The notes below the pieces were generated by a model that saw nothing but the letters and a program-made list of their open reading frames with translations, ran no database searches and was not told where the DNA came from. A stretch of DNA of 64,000 nucleotides from an uncultured Alphaproteobacteria bacterium (lineage in GTDB: Bacteria; Pseudomonadota; Alphaproteobacteria; Rhodobacterales; Rhodobacteraceae). Shown one piece after another: positions 46,987 through 56,262 of the stretch (the stretch's first letter is position 1; each line of letters starts with the position of its first letter). The stretch is from the NCBI GenBank assembly GCA_902533625.1, contig CACAMI010000002.1:124001-188000 (forward strand), given 5' to 3'. Both the position numbers and the translations under genes were made by a program.

Positions 46987-47654
46987 GATTTTAACTTTCC
47001 ATCCTTAAGTTTAAGCTTAATGTCTAACTTGGAAGCGAAAGCTTTACTGTGTGTGGCTACTAATAATGTCGCGCCAATTGAATTTATCATATCCAACAGC
47101 ATTTTAATTACGACTTTCGAATTTTGATCATCTAAATTTCCAGTAGGTTCGTCAGCAAACAACACTTTTGGCTTTGCCATTATTGCCCTGAGGATCGCAA
47201 CTCTTTGTTGCTCTCCTCCAGAAATTTGATCAGGATATCTATTTAGCAAATTTTTTAAACCTGCTGTTTCAATAAGTTGTTCTGCCAAATAGCGGTCCCA
47301 TTTACCAGATAGACGGGCATGAAATCCAATATTTTGCCAAACTGTTAAGCTATTTATCAAATTGAAACTCTGAAAAATTATAGCTAATTCATTCCTTCGT
47401 ATTAGGGCTCTTTCTTTTTCAGTTGAGTTCCACATAGAAACATTATTGAATTTTACTTCACCCCTAGTTGGAGGTTCAAGTCCAGAAAGAATATTAAGAA
47501 AAGTACTCTTTCCTGACCCACTCTCGCCAATCAGAGCAATTGTTGAACCTTGAGTTATATTAAGGTTAATATCCTTGAGGGTGTAGTGATTTTCATTTCC
47601 TGGATAACTTTTGGATAGGTTTTTAACCTTAAAAATAACTTTGTTGGATTTCAT
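46983..47654 (-). CDS. ABC transporter ATP-binding protein (LolD/YbbA-like)
   Basis: A 223-residue ATPase of the LolD/MacB/FtsE group. Walker A is GESGSGKST near 42-50, the signature is ISGGEQQRVAILRA, Walker B is VLFADEPTGNLD, and the H-loop is in ATHSKAF. The ISGGEQQR followed by 'RA' and 'DEPTGNLD' is characteristic of this group. It overlaps the large permease by 4 bases, and the AttH-like gene follows, giving a three-gene system on the reverse strand. Confidence 0.92.
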   Translation of the reverse strand: MKSNKVIFKVKNLSKSYPGNENHYTLKDINLNITQGSTIALIGESGSGKSTFLNILSGLEPPTRGEVKFNNVSMWNSTEKERALIRRNELAIIFQSFNLINSLTVWQNIGFHARLSGKWDRYLAEQLIETAGLKNLLNRYPDQISGGEQQRVAILRAIMAKPKVLFADEPTGNLDDQNSKVVIKMLLDMINSIGATLLVATHSKAFASKLDIKLKLKDGKLKS

Positions 47655-47669
47655 GTAATTCAGTTACAA

Positions 47670-48062
47670 TTAATTCATATCAAGGGCATTTTTTTTGAGC
47701 AGCTCGATAGGAATGATGTCTAGTGCTGATTTGTGTGTGGAGGCGAGTGAGACCTTAGGGGCACAGCCTTCATTCTCAGCTTCAAGCCAGCGGGTAGCGC
47801 ATAGACACCACTTGTCTCCAGGGTTCAACCCTTCAAAGCCAAACTCTGGTTTAGGCGTAGTCAGGTCATTACCTTGCTTTTTGGAAAAAGCTAGAAACTC
47901 CTTTGTCACATAAGTGCAAACAGTATGGCTGCCCACATCTAGAGCATTTGTGTTGCAACATCCATCCCGGAAAAATCCAGTCATTGGGTCAAAAGAACAA
48001 GGCTGTAGTTCTCCATCTAAAACGTTTACACTCTCATATTTACCTAAAAGAGGGTTTTTCAT
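47670..48062 (-). CDS. DUF2237 family protein
   Basis: A 130-residue soluble protein rich in cysteine. The DUF2237 hallmarks are visible: TGFFRDGCCNTNALDVGSHTVC, FLAFSKKQGNDLTTP, and GLNPGDKWCLCATRWLEAENEGCAPKVSL. The function is unknown; paired cysteines suggest a metal or redox site. It lies 15 bases upstream of the ABC ATPase on the same strand and may be the first gene of that unit. Confidence 0.88.
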   Translation of the reverse strand: MKNPLLGKYESVNVLDGELQPCSFDPMTGFFRDGCCNTNALDVGSHTVCTYVTKEFLAFSKKQGNDLTTPKPEFGFEGLNPGDKWCLCATRWLEAENEGCAPKVSLASTHKSALDIIPIELLKKNALDMN

Positions 48063-48191
48063 GAAATTTTTACTCCCGTATTTTTAATTCACGAATTATG
48101 TCTTATTATATGAATAACTAGTATTTAACATAGAAAGTTCAATATTATAAATTTTTTTAAATACCAGATTAATTAATATGAAGGAATAAAT

Positions 48192-49499
48192 TTGGATAAA
48201 ACATGGTATGAGCATACCTTAGAACATAGTTTTAAAAGCAACTTTCATCTCAAAAGCAATTCAAATTATGATGTTGTTATAGTAGGAGGTGGGCTGGCCG
48301 GGTTAAGTTTGCTACTAAAGCTGGTGGAATCTGGTATAGATGTACTCCTTATTGAGTCTGAAGTTATAGGGGCAGGAGCTTCGGGAAGAAATGGTGGATT
48401 TTGTTCACCGGGCTGGTCCCAAGATTATGATATTCTATCGAACTATTTGGATCTAGAAACTGTTAAAGAATTAGACAGGATTGCATCACTCGGAGTTATG
48501 TGGATGAGGAAAAAATGTCATGAAAAAGGTTATGAAAATACATACTTGACGGAAGGAATCATAACATGCTTTTTGGGTGGGAAGGAAAGGGAAGTTGAAC
48601 AGAAGGTAAAAAAATATAACAAAATTTTTGGATCTAACAATGCATTCTTAACCAAAAATGATTTGCGAGACATTGTAGTATCAGACCGATATCTTTTCGG
48701 AATTAAAAAAGATAACGCTTTTCACTTTCATCCATTAAATTTTATAAACTCATTGGCTAGTGAATGCACTGCTAAGGGAGCAAAAATTTCTGAAAAATCT
48801 CGATTAATTAGTTTTGATAAAAACTCCAATCATTTCGATTTAAAGATCTCTACAGAGCAAGACATTAAAACAATTAGATCAAATAAAGTCGTTTTTGCTA
48901 CCGGTGGCTATGCAGGCTCAGAAATAAAGTCGTTACGGAAATACTGGATACCTATAAAAACCTTTATAGGTGTCACGGAACCTCTAGGAAAAAGAATTCA
49001 GGATCTGTTTAAAAGGAATTTTGGGTTTAGTGACAATAGGCGGGCAGGAAATTATTTTCGGATCGTTGGAGGTGATAGGATTTCTTGGGGAAGAGGAATT
49101 TCAGCTTTTGGAGATATTTCTAAAAGTCTTATAAAAAAACAAGTTTCTGCCGATATTAATTTCTTTTTTCCTCAGCTCGGCAAGATTAATATAGATTATG
49201 CGTGGTCTGGGAAAATGGCCTATGCTAGCCACATGATGCCCTATGTAGGACCTATACAGGTAGGAAAAGAAGAAGGCTTATTTGCTCTTACAGGTTTTGG
49301 GGGGCATGGGATGAATACTGCTCCCGGTTCGGCAATTATTTTGGCTGATTATTTGATTAGCGGTGGGAATAGTTGTAATGCATTCAATGCTTTTAAAAGA
49401 ACATGGAATGGTGGATTCTTGGGGCCTTATGCTGCAGAAATCAAGTATACTTATCTAAGATTGCGAGATTATTTAGAGCAAGTCTATCAGAGGCATTAG
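48192..49499 (+). CDS. FAD-dependent oxidoreductase (DAO/OrdL-like)
   Basis: A 435-residue flavoprotein of the D-amino-acid oxidase fold. The FAD dinucleotide motif is VVIVGGGLAGLSLLLKLVE at about 28-46, the GASGRNGGFCSPGW loop is typical of gamma-glutamylputrescine oxidase (OrdL/PuuB) relatives, and the C-terminus has YAWSGKMAYASHMMPYVG and LTGFGGHGMNTAPGSA. It probably oxidises an amine or amino acid to an imine. The start is a TTG with AAGGA 8 bases upstream. It converges with an efflux pump gene. Confidence 0.85.
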   Translation: MDKTWYEHTLEHSFKSNFHLKSNSNYDVVIVGGGLAGLSLLLKLVESGIDVLLIESEVIGAGASGRNGGFCSPGWSQDYDILSNYLDLETVKELDRIASLGVMWMRKKCHEKGYENTYLTEGIITCFLGGKEREVEQKVKKYNKIFGSNNAFLTKNDLRDIVVSDRYLFGIKKDNAFHFHPLNFINSLASECTAKGAKISEKSRLISFDKNSNHFDLKISTEQDIKTIRSNKVVFATGGYAGSEIKSLRKYWIPIKTFIGVTEPLGKRIQDLFKRNFGFSDNRRAGNYFRIVGGDRISWGRGISAFGDISKSLIKKQVSADINFFFPQLGKINIDYAWSGKMAYASHMMPYVGPIQVGKEEGLFALTGFGGHGMNTAPGSAIILADYLISGGNSCNAFNAFKRTWNGGFLGPYAAEIKYTYLRLRDYLEQVYQRH

Positions 49500-49507
49500 A
49501 GACGATT

Positions 49508-50989
49508 TTAGGATCTCAAAGTTATTTCTTTAGCGAATAAACTTGCTATCAAGTTAAGCATTGCTACAAAAACTAAACTAAAAAATACGGTTTCAATACC
49601 TGCCGAAAATGATTTTTCAACAGCGACAATTTGCGAGGCATTCAGATTCACTAAACTTCCAGGCTCTATAGAAAATATGTCATCAGGTGATGTAAATATT
49701 TTTTCAGTTGGCAAAAAATTCATTGAACGTTTGATGGTTAAAACAAAGATTACTGAAAAAAAGGCTACCCCGAACGTACTTCCAATTTGGCGAAACATGG
49801 TTAATGCTGCAGTGGCTGTTCCTATTTGATTAATTTTTACAGTATTTTGAACTGCAGTGGTTATAACACTAAGTTGTGGACCTAAACCTATCCCAATTAA
49901 TAACAAAATAAATCCTATCGTTACCCCATTAGTTTCAGCGTTCATTCTACTCATCCAAAAAAGTCCTGCTATCAAAAAGATACTACCGAAAGTGGGCAAC
50001 AATTTGTATTTTCCAGTTTTACTCATAACAATTCCGCAAGTGGAGGTTGAGGCAATTATCCCTATTGTTAATGGTAGTATTTGCATTCCTGAAGATGTTG
50101 GTGAATATCCTTTTGCCATCTGGAGGAAAACTGGTGTGAAGGTCAACGTGGAAAGTAAGATAGCTCCTGAAAGAAATCCGATAAAAACATAGGCCGAAAA
50201 ATTATTTAATTTAAAGAGGTCCATTGGTAATAAAGGATCATCTGTCGAAAACTCTATTCGAACAAATACCCAAGTAGATATAAAACATATAAGTAATAGA
50301 AAGTAGAAGAAACTAGATCCAATTTTAATTTCTTTTCCTGAAAAGCTTGCAATTAGGACAAAAGCTGTAAGAGCTATGCTTAAGAAAAAAGCACCCTTAT
50401 AATCTATATTTGTAGGTTTTCTTTTATGGGGGATTTTGAAGCCAAACTGAAATATTATTTGGGCGAAAATGCATATGGGAATATTAATTAGAAATATCCA
50501 ATGCCAGCTAAAGTTGTCTACAAAAAAACCTCCCAAAAGTGGTCCAATAATAGATGAAGTTCCAAACACCGCGGCAAATAAACCTTGGATCTTACCTCTT
50601 TCTCTTGGAGAGACCAGGTCTGCAGCTAGTGTGAGGGCTAGAACGAAAAGACCACCTCCTCCTACTCCTTGAACTGCTCTGGCGACAATTAAGGTTAAAA
50701 GATTGTTAGCTAATCCAGAAAATAGAGAGCCAAAGAGAAAAATTATTACAGCAAACTGCATGACTATTTTTCGTCCAAAAATATCCCCTAACTTTCCATA
50801 TATTGGAGCTACGACGATTGAAGTTAGAAGATAAGCTGTTACCACCCAACTCATTTTATCCAAACCACCGAGGTCATTCATAATGGCAGGTAAAGCGGTT
50901 GAAACTATGGTTTGGTCAAGAGCTGCAAGCATTAATAAAGAGCCAATAGCTGCTAATAAAACTTTTGGTATTTTAGCGTACGCTTCCAT
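49508..50989 (-). CDS. DHA2-family MFS drug efflux pump (EmrB/QacA-like)
   Basis: About 493 residues from the ATG at 50989; a GTG five codons earlier also opens the frame and neither has a clear ribosome-binding site. Fourteen hydrophobic helices are expected. The DHA2 motifs LDQTIVSTALPAI (helix 1), GKLGDIFGRK (loop 2-3), GVGGGGLFVLALTL and ERGKIQGLFAAVFGTSSIIGPLLGGFF (motif C region) are present. No EmrA-like membrane-fusion gene is next to it, so it may act alone. The substrate range is unknown. Confidence 0.88.
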   Translation of the reverse strand: MEAYAKIPKVLLAAIGSLLMLAALDQTIVSTALPAIMNDLGGLDKMSWVVTAYLLTSIVVAPIYGKLGDIFGRKIVMQFAVIIFLFGSLFSGLANNLLTLIVARAVQGVGGGGLFVLALTLAADLVSPRERGKIQGLFAAVFGTSSIIGPLLGGFFVDNFSWHWIFLINIPICIFAQIIFQFGFKIPHKRKPTNIDYKGAFFLSIALTAFVLIASFSGKEIKIGSSFFYFLLLICFISTWVFVRIEFSTDDPLLPMDLFKLNNFSAYVFIGFLSGAILLSTLTFTPVFLQMAKGYSPTSSGMQILPLTIGIIASTSTCGIVMSKTGKYKLLPTFGSIFLIAGLFWMSRMNAETNGVTIGFILLLIGIGLGPQLSVITTAVQNTVKINQIGTATAALTMFRQIGSTFGVAFFSVIFVLTIKRSMNFLPTEKIFTSPDDIFSIEPGSLVNLNASQIVAVEKSFSAGIETVFFSLVFVAMLNLIASLFAKEITLRS

Positions 50990-51111
50990 TGTTCGATCTT
51001 TCACAAGATAGTTTGGTTCTAGTATGATTTATTGCTTTCAAAATCTCTATATGCGAGTGAAGACTTTGTCTAGACTGCCATGAATTGGTATAGAAAATTT
51101 TTATGTTACTT

Positions 51112-51139
51112 TTGACATAAATAAAACTTTAGATAATAC
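51112..51139 (+). promoter_or_regulatory. Sigma-70 promoter of the formaldehyde dehydrogenase gene
   Basis: A perfect -35 TTGACA (51112-51117) and a -10 TAATAC (51134-51139) are separated by 16 bases. They lie 25 bases upstream of the adhC ATG, after which an AAGGA ribosome-binding site is seen. This is the best promoter match noticed in the window. Confidence 0.65.
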
Positions 51140-51163
51140 TGCTAGGAAAAAAAGGAAAAAAAA

Positions 51164-52276
51164 ATGAAAACAAGAGCTGCAGTGGCTGTGGAAGCTGGGA
51201 AACCATTGGAGATAACTGAGGTCAATTTAGAAGGACCGCAGGAAGGGGAAGTTTTGGTGGAGATTATGGCCACTGGTATCTGCCATACTGATGGTTATAC
51301 ATTGTCTGGTGCTGATCCCGAAGGAATTTTTCCTTCAATTTTGGGACATGAGGGCGCGGGAATTGTACGAGAAGTAGGTCCTTCTGTCTCATCTGTTAAA
51401 CCTGGAGATCATATTATTCCTCTTTATACTCCAGAGTGCAGAGAGTGTGAGTATTGTCTTCACCCTAAAACTAATTTGTGTCAGGCTATTCGAGAAACAC
51501 AAGGAAAAGGACTTATGCCAGATGGAACTAGTCGATTTTCTACTTTGGGTGGGAAACCGCTGCACCATTATATGGGTACATCTACATTCTCTAACTTTTC
51601 TGTAATGCCTGAAATTGCTGTAGCAAAAATTCGTGAGGATGCCCCTTTCGATAAAGTATGCTATATAGGTTGTGGTGTTACTACGGGAATTGGGGCAGTT
51701 CTGAATACCGCCAAGGTAGAAGAAGGAAGCAAGGCCATAGTATTTGGATTAGGAGGTATAGGGCTAAATGTTATTCAAGGATTGAGATTAGCTGGAGCTG
51801 ATCAAATCGTCGGTGTCGATCTAAATCCAAGTAAAGTTGAATTGGCAAAAAAATATGGAATGACACACTTTGTTAATCCTTCAGAAGTTAAGGATGATAT
51901 GGTGGCCTACCTTGTTTCCTTAACCAACGGCGGAGCTGACTATACTTTTGATGCCACAGGCAATGTCGGAGTCATGCGTACAGCTTTAGAATCTGCTCAC
52001 AAAGGTTGGGGAGAAAGTATAATCATTGGGGTAGCTGGGGCAGGCCAAGAAATTTCAACTAGACCCTTTCAGCTTGTTACTGGAAGGCAGTGGCGTGGAA
52101 CCGCATTTGGAGGAGCCAGAGGCCGTACAGATGTGCCAAAAATTGTAGATTGGTATATGGATGGAAAAATAGATATTGATTCGATGATCACACACACCCT
52201 TCCATTAGAAAAAATAAATGATGGGTTTCACATGATGCATGAAGGAAAAAGTATCCGGTCAGTAGTATTATATTAG
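51164..52276 (+). CDS. adhC: S-(hydroxymethyl)glutathione dehydrogenase (class III alcohol dehydrogenase)
   Basis: Oxidises the glutathione adduct of formaldehyde to S-formylglutathione with NAD; also reduces S-nitrosoglutathione. The 370-residue zinc enzyme has the catalytic zinc site around GICHTDGYT and GHEGAG, the structural zinc cysteines in CRECEYC and NLC, and the NAD-binding [25 protein letters not shown]. The C-terminal [21 protein letters not shown] is typical of class III enzymes. A strong promoter precedes it. S-formylglutathione hydrolase is not in the window. Confidence 0.95.
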   Translation: MKTRAAVAVEAGKPLEITEVNLEGPQEGEVLVEIMATGICHTDGYTLSGADPEGIFPSILGHEGAGIVREVGPSVSSVKPGDHIIPLYTPECRECEYCLHPKTNLCQAIRETQGKGLMPDGTSRFSTLGGKPLHHYMGTSTFSNFSVMPEIAVAKIREDAPFDKVCYIGCGVTTGIGAVLNTAKVEEGSKAIVFGLGGIGLNVIQGLRLAGADQIVGVDLNPSKVELAKKYGMTHFVNPSEVKDDMVAYLVSLTNGGADYTFDATGNVGVMRTALESAHKGWGESIIIGVAGAGQEISTRPFQLVTGRQWRGTAFGGARGRTDVPKIVDWYMDGKIDIDSMITHTLPLEKINDGFHMMHEGKSIRSVVLY

Positions 52277-52305
52277 TGATCTGATAGTAAGTATCGGTAG
52301 AAAAT

Positions 52306-53085
52306 TTGAATTTTGAAGATATCAAACTCCTAAAGCTTTCAGAAGGGGTCGTGAGTTTAGCTCTTAATAGACCAGGAAAGAGAAACGCGCTTTCTGAAAA
52401 CATGATTAAAGAGCTAGTAACGGCCATTAATATTATTGATAAAGACAAAGACTGTAGGCTAATTAAACTGGAAGGCGAGGGAGAGGTATTTTGTGCTGGA
52501 GGAGACCTTGAATGGATGAAGGAGCAGGCTAACTCGACCCGGGAAAAAAGAATAAATGAAGCAAGAAAATTGGCAAAGATGTTTAGAATTTTAAATTCTG
52601 TATTCAAGCCAATATTGGGTGTGATAAGAGGTGATGCCTATGGAGGCGGGATAGGCTTAATCTCAATATGCGACTATTCCATTTCTAGTTCAGCAGCTAA
52701 ATTTGGTTTGACTGAGTCTCGTTTGGGTTTAATTCCGGCTACAATAAGTCCCTATGTAATTTCAAGAATTGGTGAAAGTAATTGTCGGGATATTTTTTTG
52801 TCAGGAGAGATATTTAATGCAGAAAAAGCTAATAAAATTGGTTTGGTAAATGAAGTTGTAAAACCTTCTGATCTTGAAAAGTCAGTAGATTCATACATTT
52901 CTTTTTTTAAGAAAACATCCAGACAGGCAGTATCCTCTTCCAAGGCACTTATTCAAACTTTGCGGCCTAAGGTTTCAGATAAATTAATAGATGAAACTGC
53001 AAAGAGGTTGGCGGACACATGGGAGTCTAATGATGCACAAAAAGGAATAAAAGGATTTTTGGATAAATCCAAAGTTACCTGGTAA
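52306..53085 (+). CDS. Enoyl-CoA hydratase/isomerase (methylglutaconyl-CoA hydratase-like)
   Basis: A 259-residue crotonase-fold protein. The two oxyanion-hole segments are GEVFCAGGDLEWMK and GDAYGGGIGL, and the catalytic region is FGLTESRLGLIPATISPYV. The GDLEWM and 'IPATISPYV' elements recall methylglutaconyl-CoA hydratase of leucine breakdown (LiuC/AtuE), though other substrates are possible. The start is a TTG. It follows adhC by 29 bases, possibly on the same transcript, and converges with the FAD reductase gene. Confidence 0.85.
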   Translation: MNFEDIKLLKLSEGVVSLALNRPGKRNALSENMIKELVTAINIIDKDKDCRLIKLEGEGEVFCAGGDLEWMKEQANSTREKRINEARKLAKMFRILNSVFKPILGVIRGDAYGGGIGLISICDYSISSSAAKFGLTESRLGLIPATISPYVISRIGESNCRDIFLSGEIFNAEKANKIGLVNEVVKPSDLEKSVDSYISFFKKTSRQAVSSSKALIQTLRPKVSDKLIDETAKRLADTWESNDAQKGIKGFLDKSKVTW

Positions 53086-53095
53086 ACAATATAAC

Positions 53096-54304
53096 TTAGG
53101 AAATTAAATCTTTTAAATTATTAGTTGGGTCTTTTACTATTTCTTTTTTTGGAGAAATTTTGGTATCTATTAATCTTTTTCCTACCATGTAATCCCTCGG
53201 AGCATTAATTGCATCCACTGCCAAAAGGTTATTTTCTTCATAGTACCAAAAGGAAACACTATTTGCATCATTTTTTCGTTCAATAATCTCTGTGAATCCT
53301 GAATTTAAACCTGCTATTTGAAGTTTAATATTGTACTGGTCAGACCAGAACCATGGTTTTGGATTATAGGAAATGTTTGCCCCAGTTAAGTTCTGAGCAA
53401 TTGTTTCAGCATGGTCAATGGCATGACCTACACTTTCAAGTCGAATATTTTCACCATTTATAGGGAAAGACGCGCAATCCCCAACTGCCCATATATTTTC
53501 ATCTGACGTTAGGCCTTTAGAGTTCGTCCAAATTCCATTTTCTATTTTGAGACCACTTTCTTCAGCCAGAAAGATTTCTGGGCTAGCTCCAATGCCAGTA
53601 ATTACGAAATCGCAATCAAAGGAGGAGCCATCTGAAAAAATGGCAAGAATTTTTTCACTTTGGTTTCTAATGGTTGCAACGGATATTTTTTCGCAAATCT
53701 CTACCCCTTTGGAAATATGAACGTCTTTCAAATAATTTGAGGTTTCTTTACACGCTACCCTTTGGAGTATTCTTTCTGCTGACTCGACTAATCTAACTTT
53801 CAATCCTTTTTCTGCGCATACTGCAGCTGCTTCTAGGCCTATATAACCTCCTCCAATAATTAGAACCACTCCTGCTTCAGAGAACTTCTTTTTAAGCTGG
53901 TTTACATCATGAATGTTTCTGATCGAAAAAATATTCTCAACGCCACTGGTTATTCTCTTTGGCAATTCATTTGGCTTTGCGCCAGTGGCGAGGATGAGTA
54001 TGTCGTATGAAATTTTCTCAGATCCTAAAAGTACAGATTTTTTGTTGCGATCAATAGAGGTAACTTTGGTTCCTAGCCTAAGATTAATATTGTTTTCCAT
54101 ATAATAATTTTCTTGCTTGAGAAACAGTCTTTCGAGATTGATTTTATCTAGAAGGTAAGCTTTTGAAAGTGGAGGTCTTTGATAAGGTAGAAAGTCTTCC
54201 TCACATATTACAGTAATAGAATACTCGAAATCTATAGTTCTAAGTTTAGATAAAAGGGATACGGTAGCTTGGCCGCCTCCAACTATTACTACATTTTTTT
54301 TCAA
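53096..54304 (-). CDS. NAD(P)/FAD-dependent ferredoxin reductase-type oxidoreductase
   Basis: A 402-residue flavoprotein of the rubredoxin/ferredoxin reductase group. It has the FAD motif VVIVGGGQATVSLLSKL near the start, LPYQRPPLSKAYL, LATGAKPNELP, the NAD-binding VLIIGGGYIGLEAAAVCAEKGLKV near 150 and the second FAD segment IWAVGDCASFP. It would pass electrons from NAD(P)H to a ferredoxin or oxygenase partner, which is not identifiable here; fdxA is 11 kb away. The start is a TTG preceded by AGAAAGAG. Confidence 0.86.
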   Translation of the reverse strand: MKKNVVIVGGGQATVSLLSKLRTIDFEYSITVICEEDFLPYQRPPLSKAYLLDKINLERLFLKQENYYMENNINLRLGTKVTSIDRNKKSVLLGSEKISYDILILATGAKPNELPKRITSGVENIFSIRNIHDVNQLKKKFSEAGVVLIIGGGYIGLEAAAVCAEKGLKVRLVESAERILQRVACKETSNYLKDVHISKGVEICEKISVATIRNQSEKILAIFSDGSSFDCDFVITGIGASPEIFLAEESGLKIENGIWTNSKGLTSDENIWAVGDCASFPINGENIRLESVGHAIDHAETIAQNLTGANISYNPKPWFWSDQYNIKLQIAGLNSGFTEIIERKNDANSVSFWYYEENNLLAVDAINAPRDYMVGKRLIDTKISPKKEIVKDPTNNLKDLIS

Positions 54305-54351
54305 TTTAACTCTTTCTAGAAAAACCTAATTAAAATTAAAGAAACGTGCAA

Positions 54352-54834
54352 TTAATCCTTAGTGTGGAAATTGGTTGAGGATATTTTTTTGACAATCATA
54401 GATATAGAAATATCACCTATATTTTCAAAAGTTAAATGTATTATATGTTTTTCTGAAAGCTTCAATGAAGTATTTAGTTTCATAAACATAATGTGCATTC
54501 CGCCAGGTTCTAAAGAAACTGTAGAACTGGCCGGAATCAAAACCCCATCCTTTAGGGGCGTCATTTTCATTATCCCATATTCCTGCTTCATGAGATGGAA
54601 TTCACTCATTTCTGCAAATTCAGCTTTTACATTAATTAACTTTATTTCTTCTTTTCTAGAATTTTTGATCTTAAGATATCCTGCTGTATTAGGATTTCCT
54701 TGGGGAACCTCCCTTACCCAACCTTCAGTGATCTCTATATCATCTAATACTATCTTTGAGTAATTGATTTCACTAGCAGGCAGTTGAGAAGCACTTAAGA
54801 AAGTAAATAATAATAAATAATGTAAAAACTTCAC
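54352..54834 (-). CDS. PCuAC periplasmic copper chaperone
   Basis: About 160 residues from a GTG at 54834. The frame is open from 54897, but this GTG has a CAGGAG ribosome-binding site and gives a proper signal peptide (VKFLHYLLLFTFLSASQLPASE). The mature domain has GWVREVPQGNPNTAGYLKI and copper ligands His80, Met91, His114 and Met116 in FHLMKQ, MKMTP and GGMHIMFM, close to the H-M-HxM pattern of PCuAC (DUF461). It would deliver copper to the CuA or CuB site of cytochrome oxidase. No Sco gene is adjacent. Confidence 0.88.
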   Translation of the reverse strand: MKFLHYLLLFTFLSASQLPASEINYSKIVLDDIEITEGWVREVPQGNPNTAGYLKIKNSRKEEIKLINVKAEFAEMSEFHLMKQEYGIMKMTPLKDGVLIPASSTVSLEPGGMHIMFMKLNTSLKLSEKHIIHLTFENIGDISISMIVKKISSTNFHTKD

Positions 54835-54984
54835 AGAAAAAGCTCCTGAATATAAGTAAATTAAAGTAAAAATAATTTCCTTAAGGGATTTACTCAATAA
54901 AAAAATTAAGTCAAATGGATAAATTTATTTTGACGATTTTGATGGTGGGAGTTAGATTTTATCCTAAAGAATGGGAGTTGTATT

Positions 54985-56262
54985 ATGAAAAGAATAGGAA
55001 CTCAGGAAGATTGGTTTAATAGAGCAAAAGCAGTCCTTCCTGCTGGAGGTTTCGGAAATTTTGACCATCACATGATTATGAAAAAAGGTAAGGGAAGTCA
55101 TATTTGGGACGAAGATGGCAATGAATACATTGATTACCTGATAGGTTCTGGACCAATGCTTTTAGGTCATGGGCATCCTGAAGTTTTGGAAGTTGTTTTT
55201 GAACAAATATCAAAGGGAATGACCTTTTTTGCTAACAATGCAGCTGGTATTGAATTGGCTGAGGAGATAATAAAAGCTGTCCCCTGCGCTGAATTTGTTA
55301 GATATGTTACATCTGGCGGTGAGGCAGATATGTATGCAATACGGTTAGCACGTGCCTATACTGGTAAAGAGAAGATTTTAAAGTTCGAAGGTGGTTATCA
55401 TGGTATGTCTGCTGAAGCCCAAATGAGCCTGGCACCATCTCGATTGCAAAACTTTCCAATGGCAGTTCCGGATAGTGCAGGTATCCCGAATTCGGTAAGG
55501 GATGAAATGGTAATATCTCAATTTAATGATTTTGAAATCACAAAGAGTCTCCTTGATGAATATGATAAAGATTTAGCAGCAATCATTGTCGAACCATTAC
55601 AGCGAATTATACCGCCAGTTGATGGGTTTTTACAATTCTTAAGGGATGAATGTACAAAAAGGGGCATTGTATTAATTTTTGATGAAATTGTAACTGGTTT
55701 TCGATTTGATTATGGTGGTGCTCAAAGTCTCTATGGTGTTACTCCAGATCTTTGCTCTTTAGGCAAAATTATAGGAGGTGGGTTCCCCCTTGCTGCTGTT
55801 GCTGGAAAAAATGAAATTATGGCTCATTTTGATAAAGCTAAGGTTGGGCAAGATGGTTTCCTAATGCAATTAGGTACTCTAAGTGGTAATCCTGTAGCTT
55901 CCATTGCTGGCCTCAAAACAATGGAGATTTTGCGACGAAACGGAAGCTATAAAAAATTAAGAGAAATTGGAAAGAAACTAATGAATGGAGCTTCTGATTT
56001 ACTAAATTCTTGTGGGATAAATCATAGAATAGTAGGAGATCCAGCTCTATTTGATATTCTTTTTACTGGACGAGATGTTTTGAATTATCGAGATACACTA
56101 GGAGCGGACTCTGAGAAGTCTAATATGTTTAACAAGGTTTTGAGAGAAAATGGTATTTTTAAGGCTGGTGCAAAATTGTATCCATGTCTTGCTTTAGATA
56201 ACCATGATGTTGAAAAAACAATAACAGCTTTTGGGAAGGCAGCGCAATCTATTGCTAATTAA
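54985..56262 (+). CDS. Class III PLP aminotransferase, glutamate-1-semialdehyde aminomutase-like
   Basis: A 425-residue fold-type I aminotransferase. Residues seen: HIWDEDGNEYIDYLIGSGPMLLGH near the start, TSGGEADMYAIRLARAYTG at 109-127, the PLP-binding Asp233 in FDEIVTGFR, and the PLP Lys261 in LGKIIGGGFPLA. The nearest architecture is glutamate-1-semialdehyde 2,1-aminomutase and related transaminases, but several positions (SGGEA rather than SGTEA) differ from HemL. It lies at the edge of the pta-xsc-tauABC cluster, converging on pta with an 8-base overlap. A role as taurine or hypotaurine aminotransferase is possible but not shown. Confidence 0.8.
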   Translation: MKRIGTQEDWFNRAKAVLPAGGFGNFDHHMIMKKGKGSHIWDEDGNEYIDYLIGSGPMLLGHGHPEVLEVVFEQISKGMTFFANNAAGIELAEEIIKAVPCAEFVRYVTSGGEADMYAIRLARAYTGKEKILKFEGGYHGMSAEAQMSLAPSRLQNFPMAVPDSAGIPNSVRDEMVISQFNDFEITKSLLDEYDKDLAAIIVEPLQRIIPPVDGFLQFLRDECTKRGIVLIFDEIVTGFRFDYGGAQSLYGVTPDLCSLGKIIGGGFPLAAVAGKNEIMAHFDKAKVGQDGFLMQLGTLSGNPVASIAGLKTMEILRRNGSYKKLREIGKKLMNGASDLLNSCGINHRIVGDPALFDILFTGRDVLNYRDTLGADSEKSNMFNKVLRENGIFKAGAKLYPCLALDNHDVEKTITAFGKAAQSIAN

